From PoT sp049331405 (GTDB lineage: Bacteria > Planctomycetota > Planctomycetia > Isosphaerales > Isosphaeraceae): a stretch of DNA of 64,000 nt. The stretch is taken from positions 1,178,001-1,242,000 of the forward strand of contig NZ_CP186274.1 of the NCBI RefSeq assembly GCF_049331405.1, given 5' to 3'. Of the stretch, positions 35,180 to 43,320 are shown piece by piece. The stretch's first letter is position 1. Every line of letters starts with the position of its first letter. The position numbers and the translations under genes were made by a program. The notes beneath the pieces were generated by a model, which saw only the letters and a list, made by a program, of their open reading frames with translations, was not told where the DNA came from and ran no database searches.

Positions 35180-35493
35180 TCCGACGATCGCGACGCGAGG
35201 GCCGGGGCTCCACAGGTCCCGGCCCTCGTCGCGTCCTGTCGTGTCGCGAACGGGGATCGGGTGCCGCCTGCGGCAGGCCAACCCGGATGTCGATGTCGAC
35301 CTCGACGCCCTGACACGTCTTCCGAGGGACGGATGGCCGATCGTCGCCAATCCCCGGCTTCCATCTTCGCCCGTTCAACAAACACACGCATCAGCAATGT
35401 CCCGATGATGGCCGGGGTTCTCCGTGCCGTCTCGGGTATGCCCGTGCGCCTTGCGGGGTCGTTCGCGTTCTTTCAATAGGAGGGACACCCGGG
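35180..35493. other. Intergenic region between the di-heme and WD40 genes
   Basis: This 314-base gap holds the hairpin at 35196-35228 and then the promoter zone of the WD40 gene. Short frames within it have no motifs. Confidence 0.45.
35196..35228 (+). terminator. GC-rich hairpin after the di-heme gene
   Basis: CGAGGGCCGGG (35196-35206) pairs perfectly with CCCGGCCCTCG (35218-35228) across 11 bases, and flanking GACGC/GCGTC can extend it. There is no T-run. Confidence 0.6.
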
Positions 35494-38400
35494 ATGTCTG
35501 CGACGCGAAGTCGATCTGGGAGACGACGAGACGGGGCCTCGAGGTTGACGGGCCTTTGGCTCGGTGCCTGGGCTCTGGCCCTGGCGGTTGGCGGGGGCGT
35601 GGTGCAGGCCGAGCCCTCGTCAAAGGGGCATTCCGGCAGCGTCATGGCGGTCGCCTATTCGCCGGACGGCAGGAGCCTGGCGTCGGCGAGCGAGGATCGG
35701 CTCGCCAAGGTCTGGGACCTCGAGCAGAAGAAGCCCAGGCTCGAACTCGCGGGGCACGAGGGCCGGGTGTCTTGCCTCGCGTATTCGCCCGATGGCAAGA
35801 CCCTCGCCACGGGGTCGCAGGATCGGACCATCCGGCTCTGGGATGCGGAGACCGGCCGGGCGCGGGGTACGCTCAAGGGGCATCGGGGAGAGATCCTCGG
35901 CCTGGCCTTCTCGCCCGACGGCAACCGGCTGGCGTCGGCGGGGGTGGACGCCTCGGTGATCGTCTGGGACTGGAGGGAGAAGAAGGTCATCGATAAGTTG
36001 CGCGAGCACCAGACGGCCGTCAGGGCGATCGCGTATTCGCCCGACGGCAAGTCGCTCGCCTCGGCCGGCGGCTCCCACGTCCGGATCAATGACGCCGCGA
36101 CGTTGAAGCCCAAGCAGACGATCAACCTGCCCGCGGGGGGAGTGTTGTGCCTGGCCTTCTCCCACGACAACAAGAAGCTGGCCACCGGCGGTATGAGCCT
36201 GCAGGTGCAGGTCTGGGATGTCGAGACGGCGAACCTGATCTCCGCCCTGAACCCGACGGGGGACATCCTGGCCCTGAAGTTCTCGTACGTGGCGGATATC
36301 CTGGCCGTCGTGAGCGGGACGGCCTCCGGCGAACACCCTGCGCCCGCGGTCATCGCCCTCTGGGACATCGGCCCGAACCAGGCCATGCGAGGTTCCTTCC
36401 GAGGTCACCTCGGCAACGCCTTCTCGATCGCCTTCTCCCCCGACTGCGGCCAGCTTGCCACGGGCGGCGACGACCGCACGATCCGACTCTGGGACGCGGG
36501 GCAGAACCGGATGGTCGCGGTCCTCGATGGTTGGCTCCCGCCGGGGTTGGAGAAGACCGCCCCGATTTTGAACCTCGACCCGGTCGAGGTCGTCGCGGCC
36601 TCCCCCGACGGCAAGACGGTGGCCGTCGCCACGTCGGGCGACTCCGTCATCACCTTCTGGGACGCGGCGAGCCGGAAGGTCGAGAAGACCCTGCCGGCCC
36701 TGGAGGGGAAGGTCCACGTACTCGTCTTTTCGCCCGACGGCAAGACCCTGGCGTCGGGGGGCGAGGACGCCAAGGTGACACTCTGGGATCCGGCGACGGG
36801 GGCCGTCGTCGGCAAGCTCGAAGGGCATTCGGGCCCGATCACCTGCCTGGCCTTCTCCGCAGACGGTTCGAAGCTGGTCACCGGGGGGCAGGACGCCGCG
36901 GCGATCCTCTGGGACCTGGAGCGCCGGGCCGAGATCGCCACGTTCGCCAGGCACACGAGCACGATCACCAGCGTCGCCCTGAGCCCCGACGGCAAGACCC
37001 TGGCCACCGGCAGCCAGGACTGGACGATCAAGGTCTGGGACGTCGCCAACGCCCGCGTGCGATCCAGCTTCGAGCGGCATCGCGAGTGGATCCACGCCCT
37101 GGCGATCTCCCCCGACGGCAAGACCCTCGCCTCGTCGAGCGCCGACGGCACGACCCGGCTCTGGGACCTCTCCGACGGCTCGGATCGCCCCCCCCTGAAG
37201 TCGCACGTCGGCGCGGTGCGATCGCTGGCGTTCCTGCCCGACGGCGCGTCCTTGATCACCGGCGATGACCGCTCGCTCCGGCGCTGGGACGTCAAGGACG
37301 GCCATCTCCAGGCGATCGTCGCGCAGGCCCACCACGGGCCGATCATGTCGATGACGCTCTCGCATGACGGCCATTTCCTCGCGACCGGGAGCCTCGACCG
37401 CGAGGTGAAGCTCTGGGATGTGGATGCTCGGCTCGCCCCTCGCCCGTTCGTCGGGCATGAGGCCCGCGTGACCCGCCTCGCGATCACCCCCGACGGCAAG
37501 ACTTTGGCCTCGATCGCGATCGACGGGGCCTTCAAGACCTGGGACGTGGCGACCGGGCGAGAACTCTACAGTGTCGCCGGCACCGGCTCCTCCCCCGACG
37601 TCCTCTCCATCACCCCCGACGGCAAGACCGTGCTTCACAGGCGGACCTCGAACTCTCAAGGGCCCTCGGACAACTTCGAGTTCACCGACATGGAGTCCGG
37701 CAAGACCCACGGGATCGTCATCGGTGATGATCGTTTCTGCAGGGCGATCCCGGTCAGCAAGGATGGCCGCCGGGCCGTGGCTGTGGGCCGGGCGCTCATC
37801 CTCGTGGACGTCGCGGGACGCCTCGCGCTCGACCACTTCTCGACCAGCACGGAGCCGAATTACCAGAGCCTGTCGGGAGACATCTCGCCCGACGGCAAGA
37901 CCCTCGCCACGGGGGATAACCAGGCCGTCGTCACGCTCCGGGATATCGAGAAGAAGACGGTCCTCGCGACCTTGAAGGGGCACTCCGAGCGCGTCAACGC
38001 CGTGGCCTTCTCGCCCGACGGCAAGGTCCTCGCGAGTGGCTCGACCGATCGCACCGTCAAGCTCTGGGACGTCGCCTCGCATCGCGAGATCGGCGTCCTG
38101 CGCGGGGCGACGAAGGGGGTGACGGGGCTCGCCTTCGCCCCCGATGGGAAGACCCTGGCGTCGCTCTCTGATGGTGACACCGTCGTGCGCCTCTGGGACG
38201 TCGCGGCGAAGCGGTCGCGAGGCCTGATCGAGCTGGATCCGTCGGCCGTGAAGGCGGGGGATACGCTCGCGAGCGTCGTCTTCACCGCCGACGGCAAGCG
38301 GCTCCTCACCGGGAGCAGCCAGGGGATCCTGGCCTGGGACCTCGCCCCCGGCGCCGCCGCCCAGCTCGGCCCAGAGGACCCCGCGCAGCACGAGCCGAAG

Positions 38401-39639
38401 TTCACGCTCCGCGGGCATGCGGGCATCGTCCGCGTGGCGCTTTTCTCGGCCGACGGCAAGACCCTGGCGACCCGGGGCGACGACGGCCTCATCAAGGTCT
38501 GGGACGTGGCGACGGGGCGCGAGCGCTTCTCGTTCGGCTCCAAGACCGAGCCCGCCCGGTCGCTGGCCCTCGCCCCGGACGGCAAGACCCTCGCCATGGG
38601 CCTGCGAACCGTCAGGCCCACCGCAGTGCCACTGCCACCGGTGCAGGCGCCGGGTGCCGCGCCCCTTCCGGCTCCGGCCCTCGAAGAACCCGCCCCTGCA
38701 CCCGCACCCGCACCGGTCCCCATGTTCCAGCCGGGGATCGCGCCCCCAAAGTTGGAGGAACCCAAGGCGGAGGCTCCCAGGGAGGAGGAACCCGCCAAGC
38801 CCAAGGCTCCGATCATCGAGGTCAAAATCTGGGACCTTGGCGACGGCCACCTCCTCGACAGCCTGACCGGCCACCAGGGGGAGGTCGTCACGATGGCGTA
38901 TTCCCCCGACGGCAAGACCCTCGCGACGGCGACGAAGGCCGGGGTCCTGAAGCTCTGGGACGCGACGAAGTCGCACGAGGAGATCCCGTTCACCTCCTCG
39001 CGCGAGGGTAAGATCGACCTCGTCGGCTTCGCCCCCGACGGCAAGGCGCTCGTCGCGGCGAACGCCCAGCAGGGCTCGATCTGGGTCTGGGACCTTTCGC
39101 CCCCCAAGATCCGGGCGACCTTGAATCACCTCGGGGGCATGGCGGCCGTCCGCGTGAGCCCGGATAGCCGGCTCCTGGCGAGCGGCGGCGGCCAGTCGCA
39201 GCCGAACGTCCTCGAATACTACCGGAGCGGCGGTCAGGTCCGCCTCTGGGACCTCGCCACCGGCGAGGAGTCGGCCTATCTGGGAGTGCCGGAGGGCAAG
39301 GTCACGCGCATCGTCTTCGCCCCCGACGGCAAGGCCTTCGCCGCTGGGACCGATACCGGCTCCACGCTCCTCTGGCAGCTCGAGGACCTCAAGCCGATCA
39401 AGGACGTGACGTTCTCCCCGAACGCCTCCCCCGCGCTGGCGTTCGCCGACGACGGGCAGTCCCTCATCGTCGGCGGGGGCGACGGGGTCCTGAGGCTCCT
39501 GGACGCGAAGGCGGGGGACCTGAAGTCGAGCCTCTACGGCCACACCGACGCCGTCGAGTGGCTGGCGGTCTCCCCAGACGGCAAGACCGTGGCCTCCACG
39601 AGCAAGGATGCCACGGTCCGCCTCTGGGCCCTGCCTTGA
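35494..39639 (+). CDS. Giant secreted WD40-repeat protein
   Basis: A 1381-residue protein starting at ATG 35494 after AGGAGGG. A signal peptide (GLWLGAWALALAVGGGVVQAE, about 26-46) is followed by WD40 repeats over nearly the whole length. The unit is recognised by GHxxxVxxxAFSPDGKTLASGSxDxTIKLWD and recurs more than twenty times, enough for three beta-propellers. A Pro/Ala/Glu-rich linker (about 1045-1105) separates the last repeats from the rest. WD40 propellers are interaction scaffolds; no catalytic domain is visible, so this is a stand-alone exported scaffold. The DNA for the SPDGKTLA core is nearly identical from repeat to repeat. The gene stands alone, convergent with the S9 peptidase. 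Confidence 0.93.
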   Translation: MSATRSRSGRRRDGASRLTGLWLGAWALALAVGGGVVQAEPSSKGHSGSVMAVAYSPDGRSLASASEDRLAKVWDLEQKKPRLELAGHEGRVSCLAYSPDGKTLATGSQDRTIRLWDAETGRARGTLKGHRGEILGLAFSPDGNRLASAGVDASVIVWDWREKKVIDKLREHQTAVRAIAYSPDGKSLASAGGSHVRINDAATLKPKQTINLPAGGVLCLAFSHDNKKLATGGMSLQVQVWDVETANLISALNPTGDILALKFSYVADILAVVSGTASGEHPAPAVIALWDIGPNQAMRGSFRGHLGNAFSIAFSPDCGQLATGGDDRTIRLWDAGQNRMVAVLDGWLPPGLEKTAPILNLDPVEVVAASPDGKTVAVATSGDSVITFWDAASRKVEKTLPALEGKVHVLVFSPDGKTLASGGEDAKVTLWDPATGAVVGKLEGHSGPITCLAFSADGSKLVTGGQDAAAILWDLERRAEIATFARHTSTITSVALSPDGKTLATGSQDWTIKVWDVANARVRSSFERHREWIHALAISPDGKTLASSSADGTTRLWDLSDGSDRPPLKSHVGAVRSLAFLPDGASLITGDDRSLRRWDVKDGHLQAIVAQAHHGPIMSMTLSHDGHFLATGSLDREVKLWDVDARLAPRPFVGHEARVTRLAITPDGKTLASIAIDGAFKTWDVATGRELYSVAGTGSSPDVLSITPDGKTVLHRRTSNSQGPSDNFEFTDMESGKTHGIVIGDDRFCRAIPVSKDGRRAVAVGRALILVDVAGRLALDHFSTSTEPNYQSLSGDISPDGKTLATGDNQAVVTLRDIEKKTVLATLKGHSERVNAVAFSPDGKVLASGSTDRTVKLWDVASHREIGVLRGATKGVTGLAFAPDGKTLASLSDGDTVVRLWDVAAKRSRGLIELDPSAVKAGDTLASVVFTADGKRLLTGSSQGILAWDLAPGAAAQLGPEDPAQHEPKFTLRGHAGIVRVALFSADGKTLATRGDDGLIKVWDVATGRERFSFGSKTEPARSLALAPDGKTLAMGLRTVRPTAVPLPPVQAPGAAPLPAPALEEPAPAPAPAPVPMFQPGIAPPKLEEPKAEAPREEEPAKPKAPIIEVKIWDLGDGHLLDSLTGHQGEVVTMAYSPDGKTLATATKAGVLKLWDATKSHEEIPFTSSREGKIDLVGFAPDGKALVAANAQQGSIWVWDLSPPKIRATLNHLGGMAAVRVSPDSRLLASGGGQSQPNVLEYYRSGGQVRLWDLATGEESAYLGVPEGKVTRIVFAPDGKAFAAGTDTGSTLLWQLEDLKPIKDVTFSPNASPALAFADDGQSLIVGGGDGVLRLLDAKAGDLKSSLYGHTDAVEWLAVSPDGKTVASTSKDATVRLWALP

Positions 39640-39699
39640 GGCCCGCCAAGCCTCGACGGATTGCCCGAAGGCCAAGGGCCCCTCGATGGGTCGGCGGGG

Positions 39700-41658
39700 T
39701 CAGGAACTTTCGCCCAGGAGATACGTCTTGAGGAAGAGGATCTGGGCGGCCTGCAGGTAGTCCTGGTTCTTCTTCTTGGCGAAGCCGTGCCCCTCGTCCT
39801 TGCCGAGGATGTACCAGACCGGCTTCCCGTTCGTCTTGACCTTGGCGACGATCTGCTCGGATTCGGTGACGGGGACCCTCGGGTCGTTCTTCCCCTGGAC
39901 GACGAGCAGCGGGACGCCGATCTTCGACGCGTTGGTCAGCGGCGAGATCGCCTCGAGATGCTTCCGCATCTCCGGCACTCGCTCGTCGCCGTACTCGGCG
40001 CGGCGGAGGTCTCGGCGATAGCCTTGCGTGTTCTGCAGGAACGTGACGAAGTTCGAGATCCCCACCACGTCGATCCCCGCCTTCAGGCGGTCGCTGTAAT
40101 GGGTCAACGAGGCGAGCGACATGTACCCGCCATAAGAGCCGCCAACCACGGCCACGCGTGAGGCGTCGAAGCCCGCGTCCTTCGCGACGTGGTCGAGCAG
40201 CGCCCCGATGTCCTTGACCGAGTCCTCGCGCTTCATGCCGTTATCCAGCTTCAAATACGTCTTGCCGTACCCGTCCGAGCCACGGACGTTGGGGTAGACC
40301 AGGGCGATGCCCAGCTCGTTGATGAGATAATTCGCCCGGGCGAGGTAGCCGGGGCGGAACTGGCTCTCGGGGCCGCCGTGGATGTCGATCAGCACGGGCC
40401 GCTTGCCCGGGAACTTCGTCGGATCCGGGCGGTAGACGAACGCCGGGATCGACTTGCCGTCGAATGAGGGGAAGCGGATCAGCTCGGGCTCGGAGAACGC
40501 CTCGGGGTTGATGCCGCCGGTCTCGGACTTCGTCCAGCGCTCAAGGATGCCGCTGGCGAGGTCATACGAGTAGACATCGGCCGTCGACCGCGCCGAGGTC
40601 AGCGTGAAGGCGAACTCGCGCGAGCCCTTGCGGAACTTGAGGCCGGCGATCTGGCCGGCGGGCAGCTTCGGCGCGGGGCGCTCGCGGCCTTCGGCGTCTC
40701 GGATCCGGAGCCGGGAGATGCCGTCCTCATCGGTCACGAGCGCGATGAACTGGCCGTCGTCCGAGAGGTCGAACGCGTCCACATTCCAGGGGATGTCGGC
40801 GGAGAGCCGGGTCAGCTCCTTCGTCGCGATGTCGTAGCGCACCAGGCGCTTGAACTCGGACTCGAGGTCGGTGATGCCGTAGAGGGACTTGCCGTCCTTC
40901 GACCAGCGCACGTCGGAATACGCCACCGTCTCCTCGCCGGGTTTCGGCCGGGGCGTCAAATCCTGCGTCTCGCCCGTCTCGACGTCGATGATGTGGACGT
41001 AGTCCTCGTTGATCGAGATCGACTCGACGGCGACGACGTGCTTGTCGTCGGGGGACCAATCCGTGACGGCCCAGTCGCCCGACACCTCCTTGAAGAGGCG
41101 GACCGAGTTCGGCTTGGTGATGTCGACGACGTACAGGTCCATGTCCTTGCCGTTGCGGGCGTTGCTGCTCCAGGCGAGCTTGCTGCCCGAGTTGGACCAC
41201 TCCGCCAGGACGTGCCGCGATCGGCCGTCGCTCAGTCGAGAGGCCTGGCCGGTGGCCGGATCCTGGAGGAAGACCTGATAGTTCTCGGCGCCCCCCTCGT
41301 CGGCCGAGTACGCGAAGACACCGGGGCCGGTGCCCGGCTGCGGCGAGGCGCCGGTGACGCGCTCGTTGAGGAAGGTGACCTGGCTCCGGTCGCCGCCGGG
41401 GAAGGCGACGCGGTGGACCTGGTTCGTGTCGGCGAAGCGCGTCAGGATCAGGATCTCGCGTCGGCCGCCGACCCACCCCTGGAAGACCGCCGAGCGGCTG
41501 TTCTGGTAGCGGGCCAGCGACTGGGTCAGCTCCGCCGGGACGGGCGGCACCCCCTCGGCGGCGATCGAGTCGGGCACGGCCTGGGTCTGGGCATTAGCGA
41601 TGCCGGAGCCGGTCGCCAGGGCGACGGCCAGGCCGAAGGCGGCTGCGTACTGGTGCAT
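39700..41658 (-). CDS. Secreted S9 prolyl oligopeptidase-family peptidase
   Basis: A 652-residue serine peptidase. A signal peptide (MHQYAAAFGLAVALATGSGIANA) precedes a beta-propeller of WD/TolB-like blades (about 50-400: SRLSDGRSRHVLAEWSNSG, VTDWSPDDKHVV, VRWSKDGKSLYGI). The C-terminal alpha/beta hydrolase domain carries DIHGGPESQFRPG, the nucleophile Ser in VVGGSYGGYMS, the acid Asp in QGKNDPRVP, and the His in DEGHGFAKK. This is the dipeptidyl-aminopeptidase/acylaminoacyl-peptidase type, which trims oligopeptides outside the cytoplasm. The start ATG 41658 has GAGGAG just upstream. It lies downstream of the reverse transcriptase gene on the same strand with a 93-base gap; a functional link is not apparent. 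Confidence 0.92.
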   Translation of the reverse strand: MHQYAAAFGLAVALATGSGIANAQTQAVPDSIAAEGVPPVPAELTQSLARYQNSRSAVFQGWVGGRREILILTRFADTNQVHRVAFPGGDRSQVTFLNERVTGASPQPGTGPGVFAYSADEGGAENYQVFLQDPATGQASRLSDGRSRHVLAEWSNSGSKLAWSSNARNGKDMDLYVVDITKPNSVRLFKEVSGDWAVTDWSPDDKHVVAVESISINEDYVHIIDVETGETQDLTPRPKPGEETVAYSDVRWSKDGKSLYGITDLESEFKRLVRYDIATKELTRLSADIPWNVDAFDLSDDGQFIALVTDEDGISRLRIRDAEGRERPAPKLPAGQIAGLKFRKGSREFAFTLTSARSTADVYSYDLASGILERWTKSETGGINPEAFSEPELIRFPSFDGKSIPAFVYRPDPTKFPGKRPVLIDIHGGPESQFRPGYLARANYLINELGIALVYPNVRGSDGYGKTYLKLDNGMKREDSVKDIGALLDHVAKDAGFDASRVAVVGGSYGGYMSLASLTHYSDRLKAGIDVVGISNFVTFLQNTQGYRRDLRRAEYGDERVPEMRKHLEAISPLTNASKIGVPLLVVQGKNDPRVPVTESEQIVAKVKTNGKPVWYILGKDEGHGFAKKKNQDYLQAAQILFLKTYLLGESS

Positions 41659-41751
41659 GCTCTCCTCGCGTGCGGGGCAACGATGCGATGCGACTCGACC
41701 TGGCCCGAAAGGGTCTGGTCAACGGTCGGCCCCAGGATACACGCTCGGCCC

Positions 41752-43152
41752 TCACCAGGCGATCCGCTCGAACATCGACATGAGCTTGCGACCTCGGGCG
41801 GGGTTGAGCGTCGCCACGTACTGGACCCGGCCCGCCAGATGGGCCCGGAAATCGGGGAGTTTCCGGCGGTTCTGCGCCTCGGGGCCGTGCCGGACGCAGT
41901 TGTACAGGGTGGCTTTCAGGAGGTCATAGTCATCGCGAGGGACGTTCGGGACCTCGTTGACCACGACCCCGCCGATCTTCTGCCGGCCCCCTCGACGCAT
42001 CAGGCGCGTCTTGCGGGTCTGGATGGCGAACCCTGCCTCGATCGCGATGGCGGCCACCTGGATGTGGAAGCGGTCGACCCCTCTGGCGAACTCGGGGCCT
42101 CCCGAGAAGGCCAGGTCGTCGGCATAGCGTGTGTACCGGGCTCCTGCCATGCTCGCCAGGGCCGAGAGGCGGGCGTCGAGGCTCCGGAAGCAGAGATTCG
42201 CCAGCGCGGGAGAACTCGGGGCCCCCTGCGGCAGGTGGGGACGCCAGAAGACCTGCCGGGTTCGCCAGAGTTCGTCCCCGACGAGCGGGCAGGCGGGATC
42301 GCGCCAGACCCTTGGCGGCACCGCATTCGTGCAGATCCCGGCCAGGGCCTGCGCGACGGCCTCGGGATACCCGGCCGTGCGGAAGACCGCGAGGACCTGG
42401 GCGAATCCTACCGAGGGGAAGAAGTGGCGTAAGTCGAGCTTCAGGACGACGTATTGTCCGATATGCGGCTCGATATACGTGCGGATCGAGCGTCCGAGGC
42501 GGAAGCCGTGGGCCGCGTCGTGCGGCGGGATCTTCGCGAGGATCTCATCCAGCACCCGACGCTGGATCGCCTTGAGCCGGGACTTGGGGCATTCGATCAG
42601 CCGGGCCGAACCGGAGGCCTTGGGCTGCCAGTGGTAGCGATAGTGCGTCAGCGGGCCTTCGGTGATCTTGCCACCCCGCGACTGGACGTCGGCGAACCAG
42701 GCCAGCTCCGCGGGGGTCAGGGCAAGCCAGGGGGCCAACTCGGCCCTCGTCGTCAACGGGTGTAGATCCCAGGACGAAGGTGGGCCCTTCGCGGGGGCCA
42801 TCAAGGGCGTCTGGGCCTGAAGGAACCTGTTCTGGGCGTGAGGTTGGTCGTGCAGGCGCCTGTTCTCCTCGCCGCAGGCGAAGAGGAACTTCTCGTCGAT
42901 GCAAAGGAAGGCCACGAGATGGAAGAGCCTGGGTCGGGACGACTCGCCGAAGTGACGTATCAGGCGCTTGATGAGCGCGGGGAGCCAGCGGGGGCGACCT
43001 CCGAAGAAACTCCGACCCCTCGCGAGCAGCGCCTCCGTCTCCCAGGGGCCTTCGAGGAGGGCCTCGGCGAGTTGCCGGGAGACGAACTCGTACGAACAGC
43101 CCTTGGTAAACAGCGGCGAGACTCCAACCCGACTCGTCCGGCGTGTGCTCAA
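41752..43152 (-). CDS. Retron-type reverse transcriptase
   Basis: About 466 residues. The RT palm is complete: RT1-like SARLIECPKSRLKAIQRRVL, AAHGFRLGRSI, VVLKLDLRHFFPS (first catalytic Asp), HLPQGAPSSPALANL, and RYADDLAFSG with YADD at about 343-346. The end has IGGVVVNEVPNVPRDDYDLLKATLYN, where retron RTs carry VTG before a similar segment, and a thumb-like VQYVATLNPARGRKL. A helical N-terminal extension of about 170 residues precedes the palm. There is no maturase or endonuclease domain, so it is not a group II intron RT, and the QG in the LPQG motif argues against a diversity-generating RT. The start is uncertain: the frame is closed by TAG at 43153-43155 and the first possible codon is TTG 43152. 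Hairpins upstream are described separately. Confidence 0.85.
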   Translation of the reverse strand: MSTRRTSRVGVSPLFTKGCSYEFVSRQLAEALLEGPWETEALLARGRSFFGGRPRWLPALIKRLIRHFGESSRPRLFHLVAFLCIDEKFLFACGEENRRLHDQPHAQNRFLQAQTPLMAPAKGPPSSWDLHPLTTRAELAPWLALTPAELAWFADVQSRGGKITEGPLTHYRYHWQPKASGSARLIECPKSRLKAIQRRVLDEILAKIPPHDAAHGFRLGRSIRTYIEPHIGQYVVLKLDLRHFFPSVGFAQVLAVFRTAGYPEAVAQALAGICTNAVPPRVWRDPACPLVGDELWRTRQVFWRPHLPQGAPSSPALANLCFRSLDARLSALASMAGARYTRYADDLAFSGGPEFARGVDRFHIQVAAIAIEAGFAIQTRKTRLMRRGGRQKIGGVVVNEVPNVPRDDYDLLKATLYNCVRHGPEAQNRRKLPDFRAHLAGRVQYVATLNPARGRKLMSMFERIAW

Positions 43153-43308
43153 CTACGCAGGGCGTAGCGCCGCACACGCGCCGATCATGCTCGTCTCACG
43201 CGATCCCTCGGGGTAACCCCGAAGAGGTGTTCGAGGCCGTACGAAGACGGTCCCTGCACCCGCTTGGAGTCCCGCCGCTTGAGCGACAGGGTAATACCCC
43301 GGGGGTAT
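43141..43308 (-). ncRNA. Candidate structured RNA or leader upstream of the reverse transcriptase
   Basis: Four inverted repeats lie within 170 bases at the 5' side of the RT gene: ATACCCC-G-GGGGTAT (43294-43308); a small CCGT/ACGG stem (43237-43250); TCGGGG-TAA-CCCCGA (43208-43222); and a nested stem with outer GCGTGTGC/GCACACGC (43141-43148 with 43172-43179) and inner CTACGC/GCGTAG (43153-43158 with 43162-43167). The last covers the presumed RT start. Retron RTs are preceded by a structured msr-msd RNA, so this is a candidate, but some dyads may be operators or the terminator of the upstream malic enzyme gene. Boundaries are approximate. Confidence 0.3.
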
Positions 43309-43320
43309 GCTGGTCAAGTG

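Noticed and set aside
35620..39675. A 1351-codon open frame on the minus strand opposite the WD40 gene
   Set aside because: It is a mirror of the GC-rich coding strand. Its translation is Arg/Gly/Glu/Asp-rich without fold motifs, while the plus strand carries unmistakable WD40 repeats and a signal peptide.
41752..43152. Group II intron or diversity-generating retroelement
   Set aside because: No maturase or endonuclease domain follows the palm; the LPQG motif differs from the DGR SQ motif, and no template/variable repeat was noticed.
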